A stretch of 64,000 bases of DNA from Paraburkholderia unamae (lineage in GTDB: Bacteria; Pseudomonadota; Gammaproteobacteria; Burkholderiales; Burkholderiaceae), in contig NZ_QLSU01000034.1 of assembly GCF_003268775.1 (NCBI RefSeq), forward strand, positions 41,334 to 105,333, written 5' to 3'. Made by a program: the position numbers and the translations under genes. This document shows, one piece after another, positions 51,443 to 60,191 of this stretch. Positions within the stretch are counted from its first letter, which is position 1, and each line of letters starts with the position of its first letter. The notes under the pieces are model-generated. The model saw only the letters and a list, made by a program, of their open reading frames with translations. It was not told the origin of the DNA and searched no databases.

Positions 51443-52222
51443 ATGACAGTACCCGTACTCGTATTCGACATCGAGACAATTCCCGATGTCGACGGCATTC
51501 GCCGTCTCGACGATCTGCCCGCCTCGCTCACCGACACCGAAGTGGCTGAGCACGCCTTCGCCGCGCGCCGCGAGAAGACCGGCAGCGATTTCCTGCCGCA
51601 TCACCTGCAACGCATCGCCGCGATCTCTTGCGTGTTCCGCGACGGGCAGGGCTTTCGCGTGCGCTCGCTCGGCACGCCCGAAGACGGCGAAGCGCGCCTG
51701 ATCGATTCGTTCTACCGCACGATCGAAAAGTATTCGCCGCAACTCGTTTCCTGGAACGGCGGCGGCTTCGACCTGCCGGTGCTGAATTACCGGGCGCTCG
51801 TGCACGGTATTCGCGCGGTGCGCTACTGGGAAATGGGCGAAGAGGATCGCGACTTCAAGTGGAACAACTACATCAGCCGCTATCACACGCGTCACACGGA
51901 CCTCATGGACGTGCTCGCGATGTACCAGCCGCGCGCGAACGCGCCGCTCGACGCGCTTGCGAAGCTTTGCGGCTTTCCGGGCAAGCTTGGCATGGACGGC
52001 GGCCAGGTGTGGACAGCGTTTCAGGAAGGGAAAATCGAAGAGATTCGCAACTACTGCGAAACCGACGTGGTCAACACCTATCTGCTTTATTGCCGGTTCC
52101 AGATGATGCGCGGCGGGTTCAGTGAGCGCGAATACGCGGACGAAATCGAGTTCGTGAAGCAGTCGCTCGGCGCGGAAACCGCACCGCATTGGGGCGAGTA
52201 TCTGAAGGCGTTCGCGGCCTGA
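51443..52222 (+). CDS. 3'-5' exonuclease (PolB-related, exo2 type)
   Basis: A 259-aa protein of the predicted PolB-like 3'-5' exonuclease family. DEDD motifs are visible: motif I VFDIETIPD (D9, E11), motif II SWNGGGFDLPVLNYRAL, and motif III near IRNYCETDVVNTYLLYCRF. It begins 20 bases after the rpoS stop, so it is probably co-transcribed. Its role is unassigned; DNA or RNA proof-reading or processing is possible. Confidence 0.85.
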   Translation: MTVPVLVFDIETIPDVDGIRRLDDLPASLTDTEVAEHAFAARREKTGSDFLPHHLQRIAAISCVFRDGQGFRVRSLGTPEDGEARLIDSFYRTIEKYSPQLVSWNGGGFDLPVLNYRALVHGIRAVRYWEMGEEDRDFKWNNYISRYHTRHTDLMDVLAMYQPRANAPLDALAKLCGFPGKLGMDGGQVWTAFQEGKIEEIRNYCETDVVNTYLLYCRFQMMRGGFSEREYADEIEFVKQSLGAETAPHWGEYLKAFAA

Positions 52223-52298
52223 TCGTGCGGTTGTGCACTCGTGCGCGGGTGCAATAGCGCGAGTGCGTGATTGCGCACGAACGTCCGGTCTGTGATCC

Positions 52299-53159
52299 TT
52301 AGCGCAGTTCGAGCACGATCGGTTGATGATCCGACGCCTCGGTCGCGCCGTCTATCTCACAGCGCTGCAAGCGTGAGCGCAAATCCTCGGTGACGAACAC
52401 GAAGTCGCACGTGAGCGGCCCGTCCGACCATTGCGCCGTGTCGTACACGCCCGCCGTGTACGGCGGCGTTGCGCCGGGGTGCAGCGCCGTCCACGCGTCG
52501 ATGAACGCCGGGCTGCCGCCAAGCGGCTCCAGCATGCGCATATATGCCTCGCTGCCCCAGGCGCTGTTGAAGTCGCCGCAGACGATGGTGCTCACGGGCC
52601 GCCCGCTTGGCGCGAACGGGCCGACGTCGTTTTCCGCCGGGGCGGGGTGCGCCGCATGGTCAGCGGCTTCCTCCTGGGCTCGCCGCAACGCGTCCACCTG
52701 CGCGAGCCGCTGGCGCAGCGAATAGAACTCCAGATGCGTCACCAGCACGCGCAGCGCGCCGCCCGGCGCGTCGAGCACGGCTTCGAGCGCGACACGCTGC
52801 ATCGACGGCGAGCCCGGATCGGCCGGCCAAGGCAGCGCATGACGAAAGACCTGCGCGACGCTCAGGCGTGTCGCGAGCGCATTGCCGAACTGACGCCGCG
52901 GCGCGTGCTGCGCGTTGCCGGGTGCGGGCAAGTCGGCGCCAATCGCTCCAATCACCGTATAGCCCGGCAGCAGCGCTTCGAGTTCGGCGAACTGGTCGTC
53001 GCCGGGACCGCCGGGCAACGCGTGAAACCCGCGCGTGATCTCCTGAAGGCACAACACGTCGAAGTCGGCGAGGCGCTGTGCCTCGCGCACCGTGCGCGCC
53101 AGATCGACGACGCCTGAGGCGTCGCGTCCCCACTGCACATTCCAGCTCACCAGTTTCAT
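52299..53159 (-). CDS. Endonuclease/exonuclease/phosphatase (EEP) family protein
   Basis: A 286-aa EEP-fold hydrolase. It begins MKLVSWNVQWGRDASGV, with LCLQEITRGF (catalytic Glu), VTHLEFYSLRQRLAQ, VCGDFNSAWGSEAY and the C-terminal ASDHQPIVLEL. All metal and catalytic residues of the fold appear intact. It has no signal peptide. The substrate (DNA, phosphoinositide-like or other phosphodiester) is not clear. ATG 53159 has AAGGAG. Confidence 0.87.
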   Translation of the reverse strand: MKLVSWNVQWGRDASGVVDLARTVREAQRLADFDVLCLQEITRGFHALPGGPGDDQFAELEALLPGYTVIGAIGADLPAPGNAQHAPRRQFGNALATRLSVAQVFRHALPWPADPGSPSMQRVALEAVLDAPGGALRVLVTHLEFYSLRQRLAQVDALRRAQEEAADHAAHPAPAENDVGPFAPSGRPVSTIVCGDFNSAWGSEAYMRMLEPLGGSPAFIDAWTALHPGATPPYTAGVYDTAQWSDGPLTCDFVFVTEDLRSRLQRCEIDGATEASDHQPIVLELR

Positions 53160-53469
53160 TCGTCCGCTCCTTGCATGACGCGGCGGCGTTCGTCGCGCGT
53201 CTACCCTAGCCTGGATTTTTGCCGTGTGTTGTTTTACAAATTTATTGCAACGATTGATGATGAGGATCGGGGTTTGCCCTTGTAAACACTGATTTGACGA
53301 TGCTCCTCATGGTTTGGTGGCTCTAGATAGCTTGACAATCTCATTGTTGTATTACAAAAATGCCGTGCTTCACGATGTTGCCATACAGGTTCGCTACGAG
53401 CCTGACTTTCCAGCAATAAGAAGCTGGATACGAGCGGAACAACAACTTCAAACATGGAGACAGCGTCAA
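53160..53469. other. AT-rich divergent intergenic region upstream of the pectinase gene
   Basis: 310 bases without a gene, clearly poorer in G+C than the flanking coding DNA from about 53210 to 53460. It holds TTGACA (53332-53337) and a TACAAA-type -10 for the pectinase gene. I see no operator-quality repeat. Confidence 0.5.
53332..53358 (+). promoter_or_regulatory. Candidate promoter of the pectinase gene
   Basis: A consensus -35 TTGACA (53332-53337) lies 15 bases before TACAAA (53353-53358). The spacing is short, so TATTAC just upstream is an alternative -10. Confidence 0.4.
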
Positions 53470-55482
53470 ATGGCAAAGCAGATCACGCAGGGCAACTCCA
53501 AGGCGGAGGGCGGGCCGGCCTCACCCGGGCGCCGCACATTCATGGCGTTCGCGGGCGCGTCGGCCGGCGCGACGATGCTCGCCGCGTTGCCCGGCTGCGG
53601 TGGCGGTAGCGGCAGCAGCGGCGCTTCCGCGAGCACCGGCACCGGCGGCGCGGTTGCGAACGACCCGATCTGGGGCACTTCGGGCGCGGCTACGCGCATC
53701 ATCTCGTCGCTTTCGAGCCTCACCCAGTCGATGTTTCGCGCGGCCGATTTCAACGCGGCGAGTTTCGGCGCGAAGGCGCTCACGACCCAGGTGCAGGCGA
53801 GCGTCAACCCGTACACCCAGCCGTTCAGCCCCGGCGCGGACCAGATGGTGAACGGCTCGCTCACGGGCACGGCCTACGACTCCTGTTCGGCGTTCAACCT
53901 CGCCATCGAGACGGCGAACCTCGCGGGCGGCGGCCGCGTGGTCGTGCCGGCCGGCAACTGGTATTGCGGCGGTCCGATCGTGCTGCTCTCGAATGTGAAC
54001 TTCCATCTGAGCGCGGGCTGCACGATCTACTTCAGCCCGAACCCGGCCGATTACGCAAAGAGCGGCCCGGTCGATTGCGGCGCGAACGGCAAGCTCTACT
54101 ACACGCGCTGGCAGGGCAACGACTGCCTGAACTTCGGCTCGCCCGTATACGCCTACAAGCAAACCAATATTGCCATCACGGGCGAGGGCGAGACCTCGAT
54201 CCTCAACGGCCAGGCCATGACGCCGTTCAGCGGCAGCGGCAGCGCCTCCACCTGCTGGTGGACCTACAAAGGCTCGAACGGGCAATACGGCTGCGTGAAC
54301 TCGAGTACGCCTTCGCAGGCCTACGCCAATCCGAACAACGCGGCGCTCACGAGCACCAACGCAACCTTGCTCGCGCTCATCACGGGCTCGACGAAAGCGC
54401 CCTGGAATCAGGATCAGAACTATCTGCCCGCGTTGTCGCAACTCGGCGTGCCGGTGGCGCAGCGCATTTTCGGCGTCGGCCATTACCTGCGGCCTTGCAT
54501 GGTGGAATTCGTCGGCTGCACCAACGTGCTGATGGAGAGCTACCACACGCAGAACACGCCGTTCTGGCAGAACCATCCGACCGATTGCGCCAATGTCGTG
54601 ATCCGCGGCGTGTTCGCGGACAGTATCGGGCCGAACAACGACGGCTTCGACCCGGAAGCCTGCACGAACGTGCTGTGCGACAGCGTGACCTTCAACACGG
54701 GCGACGACTGTATCGCGATCAAATCGGGCAAGGCGCTCGACACCGAATTCGGCCCCGCGCAGGACCACGTGATCCAGAACTGCACGATGAACAGCGGTCA
54801 TGGCGGCATCACGCTCGGCAGCGAGATGAGCGCGGGCGTGCAGCGCATCTACGCGCGCCAGCTCAACATGCTCAACCAGAACTGGCAGACCAACCCGCTC
54901 AACATCGCCATCCGCATCAAGACGAACATGAGCCGCGGGGGCTTCGTGAAGGACGTCTATATCGATTCGGTCGATCTGCCCAACGGCGTGAATCTCACGG
55001 GCAGCGGCTACGGCACCAGCAACATGCTGACGGGCAGTCCGATCAACGCTTCGGTGCCGCTTGGCGTGACGTCGGCGGCGGGCTCGAACCCGTCGGCGTC
55101 GCAGGGCGGCCTGATCACCTTCGACTGCGACTACTCGCCGGCCGGCGACGCCGTGCGCATCAGCCCGCCTGTTGTCCAGAACGTGAACATTTCCAACGTG
55201 AACGCGAGTAACGTGACGCTCAACGGCAATACGGCGTCGTGCTTTCAGGCCATCGTCGCGCAGGGGCCGGTTGCTTCGGACTACAACGGAGCCTCTCCGG
55301 CGCCGACAGTTTCGCCGATCACGGGGGTGACCATCTCGAACTGCAACCTCGGCACGCCGGTGTGCACCGGCACGGCTTCGGCCACCACGCCGGGGCCGAT
55401 CTACGTGAACAACGTCAATGCGATCGCGCTGAGCAACGTGGTGATCGCCGGGACGACCTACAACACGTCGCTCACAGGCTGA
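53470..55482 (+). CDS. Glycoside hydrolase family 28 (polygalacturonase-like) lipoprotein
   Basis: A right-handed parallel beta-helix pectinase, 670 aa. All GH28 active-site motifs are present: N389-N390-D391 (an NND variant of NTD), G-D412-D413, G-H444-G and R482-I-K484. The N-terminus has a twin-arginine motif (RRTFMAF, R21-R22) and a lipobox ALPGC with C43, so it is probably exported folded and lipid-anchored. A Gly/Ser-rich linker follows. The start at 53470 has GGAGA ahead; a longer open frame upstream runs through the promoter region and is rejected. It would degrade plant pectin; no other pectin gene is nearby. Confidence 0.88.
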   Translation: MAKQITQGNSKAEGGPASPGRRTFMAFAGASAGATMLAALPGCGGGSGSSGASASTGTGGAVANDPIWGTSGAATRIISSLSSLTQSMFRAADFNAASFGAKALTTQVQASVNPYTQPFSPGADQMVNGSLTGTAYDSCSAFNLAIETANLAGGGRVVVPAGNWYCGGPIVLLSNVNFHLSAGCTIYFSPNPADYAKSGPVDCGANGKLYYTRWQGNDCLNFGSPVYAYKQTNIAITGEGETSILNGQAMTPFSGSGSASTCWWTYKGSNGQYGCVNSSTPSQAYANPNNAALTSTNATLLALITGSTKAPWNQDQNYLPALSQLGVPVAQRIFGVGHYLRPCMVEFVGCTNVLMESYHTQNTPFWQNHPTDCANVVIRGVFADSIGPNNDGFDPEACTNVLCDSVTFNTGDDCIAIKSGKALDTEFGPAQDHVIQNCTMNSGHGGITLGSEMSAGVQRIYARQLNMLNQNWQTNPLNIAIRIKTNMSRGGFVKDVYIDSVDLPNGVNLTGSGYGTSNMLTGSPINASVPLGVTSAAGSNPSASQGGLITFDCDYSPAGDAVRISPPVVQNVNISNVNASNVTLNGNTASCFQAIVAQGPVASDYNGASPAPTVSPITGVTISNCNLGTPVCTGTASATTPGPIYVNNVNAIALSNVVIAGTTYNTSLTG

Positions 55483-55524
55483 AGCGTCGCACGGACCTTC
55501 GCGGTGAGGGCCCTGTGAGGCAGG

Positions 55525-55558
55525 CGGCGGGTAGCGTTCGGCGCTATCCGCCGTTTTT
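55525..55558 (+). terminator. Intrinsic terminator of the pectinase gene
   Basis: A 12-base-pair stem (55525-55536 with 55542-55553, one G-T pair), a TTCGG loop, and five T residues (55554-55558). It lies 42 bases after the stop codon. Confidence 0.82.
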
Positions 55559-55561
55559 GCG

Positions 55562-55867
55562 TTAGATGCGGCGGCCCTGGCACGCCGCGCGCGCGGTGCC
55601 CGCCACCAGGTGATTGCGGTCGAAGTACACCGCGAACGGCACGTTGCGGGAACTGTCGAGGTCGTACTTGCCGAGGTCGTACTGGAAGCAGTCGAGACCG
55701 TTGGTCTGATAGCCGCGATCGGGCGGCCCGATGCGTTTGTAGACGTCGCCCTGCGTCATGCCGGGGTGGATGGAGGCGATGACCTGATCGGGTTTGATGG
55801 TCGGGGCGCATGCCGCGAGGCCCGCAAGCGTCGCGGCCACGAGCGCACAAAGAGATAGCTTGCTCAC
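55562..55867 (-). CDS. Small SmpA/OmlA-like lipoprotein
   Basis: A 101-aa lipoprotein with a signal peptide and lipobox (LAGLAAC). The mature part VIASIHPGMTQGDVYKRIGPPDRGYQ resembles the SmpA/OmlA (BamE-like) beta-alpha fold. It is not BamE itself by context. The start is GTG at 55867 with GGAA ahead. The function is unknown; an envelope role is likely. Confidence 0.72.
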   Translation of the reverse strand: MSKLSLCALVAATLAGLAACAPTIKPDQVIASIHPGMTQGDVYKRIGPPDRGYQTNGLDCFQYDLGKYDLDSSRNVPFAVYFDRNHLVAGTARAACQGRRI

Positions 55868-55960
55868 TTCGATTCCGTAGGTGAATGAGATTGTTATCGT
55901 TCCGGCCGCCGGTGGGGCGATCTATGGGACGATTCTGAAAGCGCGTCAATCTGAACGCGT

Positions 55961-56152
55961 CTAATCGAGCAGGACGCGCAGGCCGAAAAGCAGCAGGGCG
56001 AGCAGCGCGACGGGAACCGCGAGGCCGACGAAGCCGAGCAGCAACAGGCGATGCGATGTGGCGTGCTTCGAAACGAGCGGCTCGGCGACGGTGGCCGCGC
56101 CAAGCGCGAGCAGCAAAAGTGCGAATGTTTGCAGGTAGAGGACGGCGGACAT
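55961..56152 (-). CDS. Small two-helix inner membrane protein
   Basis: A 63-aa hydrophobic protein (MSAVLYLQTFALLLLALGAA..., second helix LLLLGFVGLAVPVALLALLLFGL). The frame is open far upstream across rlmD as a GC artefact, but ATG 56152 begins exactly at a membrane-protein N-terminus. I do not recognise a family. Confidence 0.6.
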   Translation of the reverse strand: MSAVLYLQTFALLLLALGAATVAEPLVSKHATSHRLLLLGFVGLAVPVALLALLLFGLRVLLD

Positions 56153-56322
56153 GTTGACGATTCCTTCGCGTGGCTCGAAGGTGTCACGCGGCAGGAACCA
56201 TCGTAGAGACGCGGTTCGGCACGGACGATCGGAGGAGTTCGAAAACGAGACGCAAGCGCGCAATGCGCGTGGAACACGCGGAGCAACGACGGCGCGTCGG
56301 CGGCGAGGGCGGCGACATCGTC

Positions 56323-56328
56323 TACAAT
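56323..56328 (+). promoter_or_regulatory. Candidate -10 box of rlmD
   Basis: TACAAT lies 46 bases before the rlmD GTG. The -35 region is GC-rich and weak. Confidence 0.35.
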
Positions 56329-56374
56329 CTCGCCTTCGCCCAATATTCATCCATCGTCTGTCAGGAATCCGCTG

Positions 56375-57859
56375 GTGTCTCAAGCTGCCCCCGACCCTCA
56401 AACCGCGCCCGTTGAGGCCGACCCGGTTCACGCCGGGGCCGTGCCGTCCGCGCCCGCGAAAAAGCGCAGCAAGCGCGAGCGTCGCGCCGAAAAGCGCGCC
56501 GCCATCGAAGCCTCTGTCGCTCATGCCCCCATTCTCGAGATCGAATCGCTCGACATGGACGCGCGCGGCGTTGGCCGTACCGTCACCGAGACGGGCGAGC
56601 CCGGCAAGGTGATCTTCGTCGAGGGCGCGCTGCCCGGCGAGCGCGTGACTTACCTCAGCTACCGCAAGAAGCCGACTTTCGAGCAGGCGCAGGTGGTGAG
56701 CGTGCTGCGCGAGAGCGCGATCCGCACCAAGCCGCAGTGCGCGTTTTTCGGCACCTGCGGCGGCTGCTCGATGCAGCACCTCGACGTGCGCGCGCAGATC
56801 GCCGTCAAGCAGCGTGTGCTGGAGGACAACCTCACGCACCTCTCGAAGGTGCGCGCGGAGACGATGTTCCGGCCGATCCACGGGCCGTCGTGGGGCTACC
56901 GCTATCGCGCGCGCCTCACGGTGCGCGACGTGCCGAAGAAGGGCGGCGTGCTGGTCGGCTTCCACGAGAAGAAGAGCAGCTACGTGGCCGACATGACGAG
57001 CTGCGAAGTGCTGCCGCCGAACGTGTCGGCGATGCTCGTGCCGCTGCGGCACCTTGTGGCCGCGCTGTCGATTCGCGATCGCATGCCGCAGATCGAGCTT
57101 GCGGTCGGCTCCAGCGTGACGGCGCTCGTGCTGCGTATTCTCGAACCGCTCACGGCCGCCGACGAAGACCTGCTGCGCGCGTTTGCCGACGAGCACAACG
57201 TGCAGTTCTGGCTACAGCCGAAGGGCCCGGACACGGTGTTCCCGTTCTATCCGCTGGACAAGGAACTCGACTACACGCTGCCGGAGTTCGGCATCCGCAT
57301 GCCGTTCAAGCCGACCGACTTCACGCAGGTCAATCACCAGATCAACCGCGTGCTGGTCGGCCGGGCGCTGCGCCTGCTCGCGCCTGAGCCGGGCGATCGC
57401 GTGCTCGACCTGTTCTGCGGCATCGGCAACTTTACGCTGCCGCTCGCACGTCTCGCGCGCGAAGTGGTGGGTATCGAGGGCAGCGACACGCTGACCGCCC
57501 GGGCGCTCGAAAACGCGCGCGCCAACGGCGTGGACGGCCATACGTCGTTCGCGTGCCGCAACCTGTTCGAAGTCACCGCCGACGACATGCGCGCGCTCGG
57601 TCACTTCGACAAGTTCCTGGTCGACCCGCCGCGCGAAGGCGCGTTCGCCGTTTCGCAGGCGCTCGCGGAAATCGCGCAGAGCGGCAATGGGCCGCTGCCC
57701 AAGCGCATCGTCTACGTGTCGTGCAGCCCGGCGACGCTGGCGCGCGATGCGGGCGTTCTTGTGAACGAGGCCGGCTACCGGCTCAAGGGTGCGGGCGTCG
57801 TCAACATGTTCCCGCACACGTCGCACGTGGAGTCGATCGCGTTGTTCGAGCGCGACTGA
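56375..57859 (+). CDS. rlmD: 23S rRNA (uracil-5-)-methyltransferase RlmD
   Basis: Methylates U1939 of 23S rRNA with S-adenosylmethionine. It is 494 aa. A basic N-terminal stretch (KKRSKRERRAEKRA) leads into a TRAM domain (about 52-110). The [4Fe-4S] ligands are C122, C128, C131 and C209. The SAM motif is VLDLFCGIGNFTLPLA, and the nucleophile Cys is in YVSCSPATLARD. The start codon is GTG with CAGGAAT ahead. Confidence 0.94.
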   Translation: MSQAAPDPQTAPVEADPVHAGAVPSAPAKKRSKRERRAEKRAAIEASVAHAPILEIESLDMDARGVGRTVTETGEPGKVIFVEGALPGERVTYLSYRKKPTFEQAQVVSVLRESAIRTKPQCAFFGTCGGCSMQHLDVRAQIAVKQRVLEDNLTHLSKVRAETMFRPIHGPSWGYRYRARLTVRDVPKKGGVLVGFHEKKSSYVADMTSCEVLPPNVSAMLVPLRHLVAALSIRDRMPQIELAVGSSVTALVLRILEPLTAADEDLLRAFADEHNVQFWLQPKGPDTVFPFYPLDKELDYTLPEFGIRMPFKPTDFTQVNHQINRVLVGRALRLLAPEPGDRVLDLFCGIGNFTLPLARLAREVVGIEGSDTLTARALENARANGVDGHTSFACRNLFEVTADDMRALGHFDKFLVDPPREGAFAVSQALAEIAQSGNGPLPKRIVYVSCSPATLARDAGVLVNEAGYRLKGAGVVNMFPHTSHVESIALFERD

Positions 57860-57911
57860 GACCCCGCGCGCAGCGCAGGCGCTCCATGCCTGCGCTGCCG
57901 ATGAGGCAAAA

Positions 57912-57940
57912 AAAACGCCACGGAATTTCCGTGGCGTTTT
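57912..57940. terminator. Bidirectional terminator between rlmD and bamD
   Basis: A 14-base inverted repeat (57912-57925 with 57927-57940) whose ends are A and T runs. It is suited to end both convergent transcripts. Confidence 0.85.
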
Positions 57941-57975
57941 GCTTTTCAGCGTGCTTCAGCGTGAGCCGGCGGCGA

Positions 57976-58872
57976 TCACCAGATCTGCCACCACGACTTG
58001 TTTTCCTTGCCGGGACGGGCGTGGCCGGTGATGTACGGGCTGTCCGGGAAGGTCGCGGCGAGCACGCGGCGCGTGTCTTCGGCGAGCTGCGGCTGATCGA
58101 GCTTCTGATACGACAGGATCATGATGTGCAGGGCGTCTTCAATGGCCGGCGCGCTCTTGTAGTCCTGAATGGCGAGCTGCGCGCGGTTGATGGCCGCCAC
58201 ATAGGCGCCGCGGCGATAGTAGTAGTCGGCCGCGTGCACTTCGTGCGAGGCGAGCGCGTTCACGATGTAGCGCATGCGCTGCGCGGCGTCCGGCGCGTAC
58301 TTGCTTTGCGGATACTTGCTGACCACGGTGTTGAACGCGTCATACGACTCGCGCAGCGACTTCGGGTCGCGCTCGCTCATGTCCTGGCCCGAGAAGCGGC
58401 CAAAGAGACCCAGGTCGTCGTTGAAGTGGATCATGCCCTTGAGATAGTACGCGTAGGCGATGTCCGGGTGATCCGGGTGCAACTGGATGAAGCGGTTGAT
58501 CGCCTGGTCGGCGGCGTCGTTCTCGTTGTCCTTCCAGTTACAGTAGGCAACGTTGATCTGAGCCTGCTGGGCGAAATGGCCGAACGGGTCGCGGCCCTGG
58601 AGTGCTTCGAAGTACTTCGCGCACTTGCCCCAGTCGCCACCGGAGAGCGCGTCCTGAGCCTCCGTATATAATTTGTTGTTGTTCCATGCCGCCGTTTCGT
58701 CGGTCTTTTCCGGCAAGCCGTGGCAGGCCGCGACCACAGCGAGCGCCGCGCCGCACACGGCAAGGCGAACGATGTTGCCGATCTTGCCGAGCGTTTGTGC
58801 TCGCGCCGCGCGCATTGCGTTTCGGGCCACTGCTTGTTTGGCCAGTTTCGTAATCGTGTTCAAGGCTCGCAT
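57976..58872 (-). CDS. bamD: BamD, outer membrane protein assembly lipoprotein
   Basis: The essential TPR lipoprotein of the BAM complex, 298 aa. The lipobox VVAAC has C50 after a long signal region; a start at the internal Met20 (58815) is an alternative. The mature part has five TPR-like repeats: KLYTEAQDALSGGDWGKCAKYFEAL, then DHPDIAYAYYLKGM, then FNTVVSKYPQSKYAPDAAQRM, and so on. The C-terminal PDSPYITG region ends in a Trp-rich KSWWQIW. It is divergent from rluD with only 41 bases between the two starts. Confidence 0.93.
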   Translation of the reverse strand: MRALNTITKLAKQAVARNAMRAARAQTLGKIGNIVRLAVCGAALAVVAACHGLPEKTDETAAWNNNKLYTEAQDALSGGDWGKCAKYFEALQGRDPFGHFAQQAQINVAYCNWKDNENDAADQAINRFIQLHPDHPDIAYAYYLKGMIHFNDDLGLFGRFSGQDMSERDPKSLRESYDAFNTVVSKYPQSKYAPDAAQRMRYIVNALASHEVHAADYYYRRGAYVAAINRAQLAIQDYKSAPAIEDALHIMILSYQKLDQPQLAEDTRRVLAATFPDSPYITGHARPGKENKSWWQIW

Positions 58873-58913
58873 TTATCCAGTCCAGCTTCAGGTCCACAGG
58901 TGACCCAGACTCA

Positions 58914-60191
58914 ATGACCCGTTCAGTTATTCCGGGGGCCGGCGCTCCCGGCGCCCAAAACAGCACCAGCGATTATAGCCTGGGCGATGCGCCCGATGAC
59001 GCAGCCTCCAGTGAGGCTTTCGATGACGACCTCAACGGCGAGGCCGCCGCGCCGCTCGCGGGCGGCGCCCCGCGTACGCGCCGGGACGAAGCCCCGCGCT
59101 TCGTTCAGGTGCCCGATGAGCTTGCCGGCGACCGCCTCGACAAGGTGCTCGCGAAAGTGTTTCCGGAGTTTTCACGCAGCCGCCTCCAGGGCTGGATCGA
59201 GGAGCAGCGCGTGCGCGTGGACGGCAAGCCCGCCAAGGTGCGCCAGCCGGTGCCGCTCGGCGCGACCATCGAACTCGTGCCCGATCTCCTGCCCGAGCAG
59301 CTCGCCTTCACGCCCGAGCCGGTGCCGCTCGACGTCATCTACGAGGACGACGCCATCGTCGTCATCAACAAGCCCGCGGGGCTCGTCGTGCATCCGGCCG
59401 CCGGCAACTGGAGCGGCACGCTCCTGAACGGCCTTCTGCATCGCTACGGCGAAGCGGCGGCGGGCCTGCCGCGCGCGGGCATCGTCCATCGGCTGGACAA
59501 GGAAACTTCGGGGCTGATGGTCGTCGCACGCACGCTCGAGGCGCAAACCGACCTGGTGCGCCAGTTGCAGGCGCGCACCGTGAAGCGCCGCTATCTCGCG
59601 CTCGTCTGGGGCAGCATGGCCGACAAAGGCACGATCGACGCGCCCATTGGCCGCGATCCGCGCGATCGCACGCGCATGGCGGTGGTCAAGGGCGCGGCGG
59701 GCAAGCCCGCGCGCACGCACTTCCGGCGTATCGACAAGACGCTCTGGCACAACCAGCCCGTGAGCGCGATTCATTGCGACCTGGAAACGGGCCGCACGCA
59801 CCAGATCCGCGTGCATTGCGCGCACATCGGTCATCCGTTGCTGGGCGATCCGGTGTACGGCCACGCGCGCGGCAAGCGTTCGGTGGCGGCGCTGCCCGAC
59901 GGTTTCGCGCGCCAGGCGCTGCACGCGTGGCGTCTCGGCCTCGTGCATCCGGTGACGGGCCGCGCGATGCAATGGCGCGCCGACGCGCCCGACGACATGG
60001 ACGCGCTGATCGAGGCGCTCGGCTTCGGCAGCGAAGAAGACGAGGACGAACACGGCTTCGATGACGAAATGTTCGACAGCGCCTACACCGACGAAGGCTA
60101 CGTGATCGGCAGCGACGAAGACGATTACGACGACGATGAAGACGGCGAAGACAGCGACGACGATCGGCACGACGAGGACAAGCCCGCATGA
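58914..60191 (+). CDS. rluD: Ribosomal large subunit pseudouridine synthase RluD
   Basis: Makes the pseudouridines of 23S rRNA helix 69. It is 425 aa. A variable N-terminus (1-60) precedes the S4 domain (about 70-120, RLDKVLAKVFPEFSRSRLQGWI). The catalytic Asp is D195 in HRLDKETSGLMV. After about residue 372 the protein ends in a tail dominated by Asp and Glu, absent from E. coli RluD. The stop overlaps the pgeF ATG (ATGA). Confidence 0.93.
   Translation: MTRSVIPGAGAPGAQNSTSDYSLGDAPDDAASSEAFDDDLNGEAAAPLAGGAPRTRRDEAPRFVQVPDELAGDRLDKVLAKVFPEFSRSRLQGWIEEQRVRVDGKPAKVRQPVPLGATIELVPDLLPEQLAFTPEPVPLDVIYEDDAIVVINKPAGLVVHPAAGNWSGTLLNGLLHRYGEAAAGLPRAGIVHRLDKETSGLMVVARTLEAQTDLVRQLQARTVKRRYLALVWGSMADKGTIDAPIGRDPRDRTRMAVVKGAAGKPARTHFRRIDKTLWHNQPVSAIHCDLETGRTHQIRVHCAHIGHPLLGDPVYGHARGKRSVAALPDGFARQALHAWRLGLVHPVTGRAMQWRADAPDDMDALIEALGFGSEEDEDEHGFDDEMFDSAYTDEGYVIGSDEDDYDDDEDGEDSDDDRHDEDKPA
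58972..58977 (-). promoter_or_regulatory. Candidate -10 of bamD, inside the rluD coding region
   Basis: A perfect TATAAT on the minus strand lies 100 bases before the bamD start and 59 bases inside rluD, at a place where the surrounding DNA is very GC-rich. The -35 is weak. Confidence 0.4.

Noticed and set aside
52235..52266. GCACTCG/CGAGTGC inverted repeat between the exonuclease and EEP genes
   Set aside because: A seven-base stem with an 18-base loop and no T run is too weak to call a terminator.
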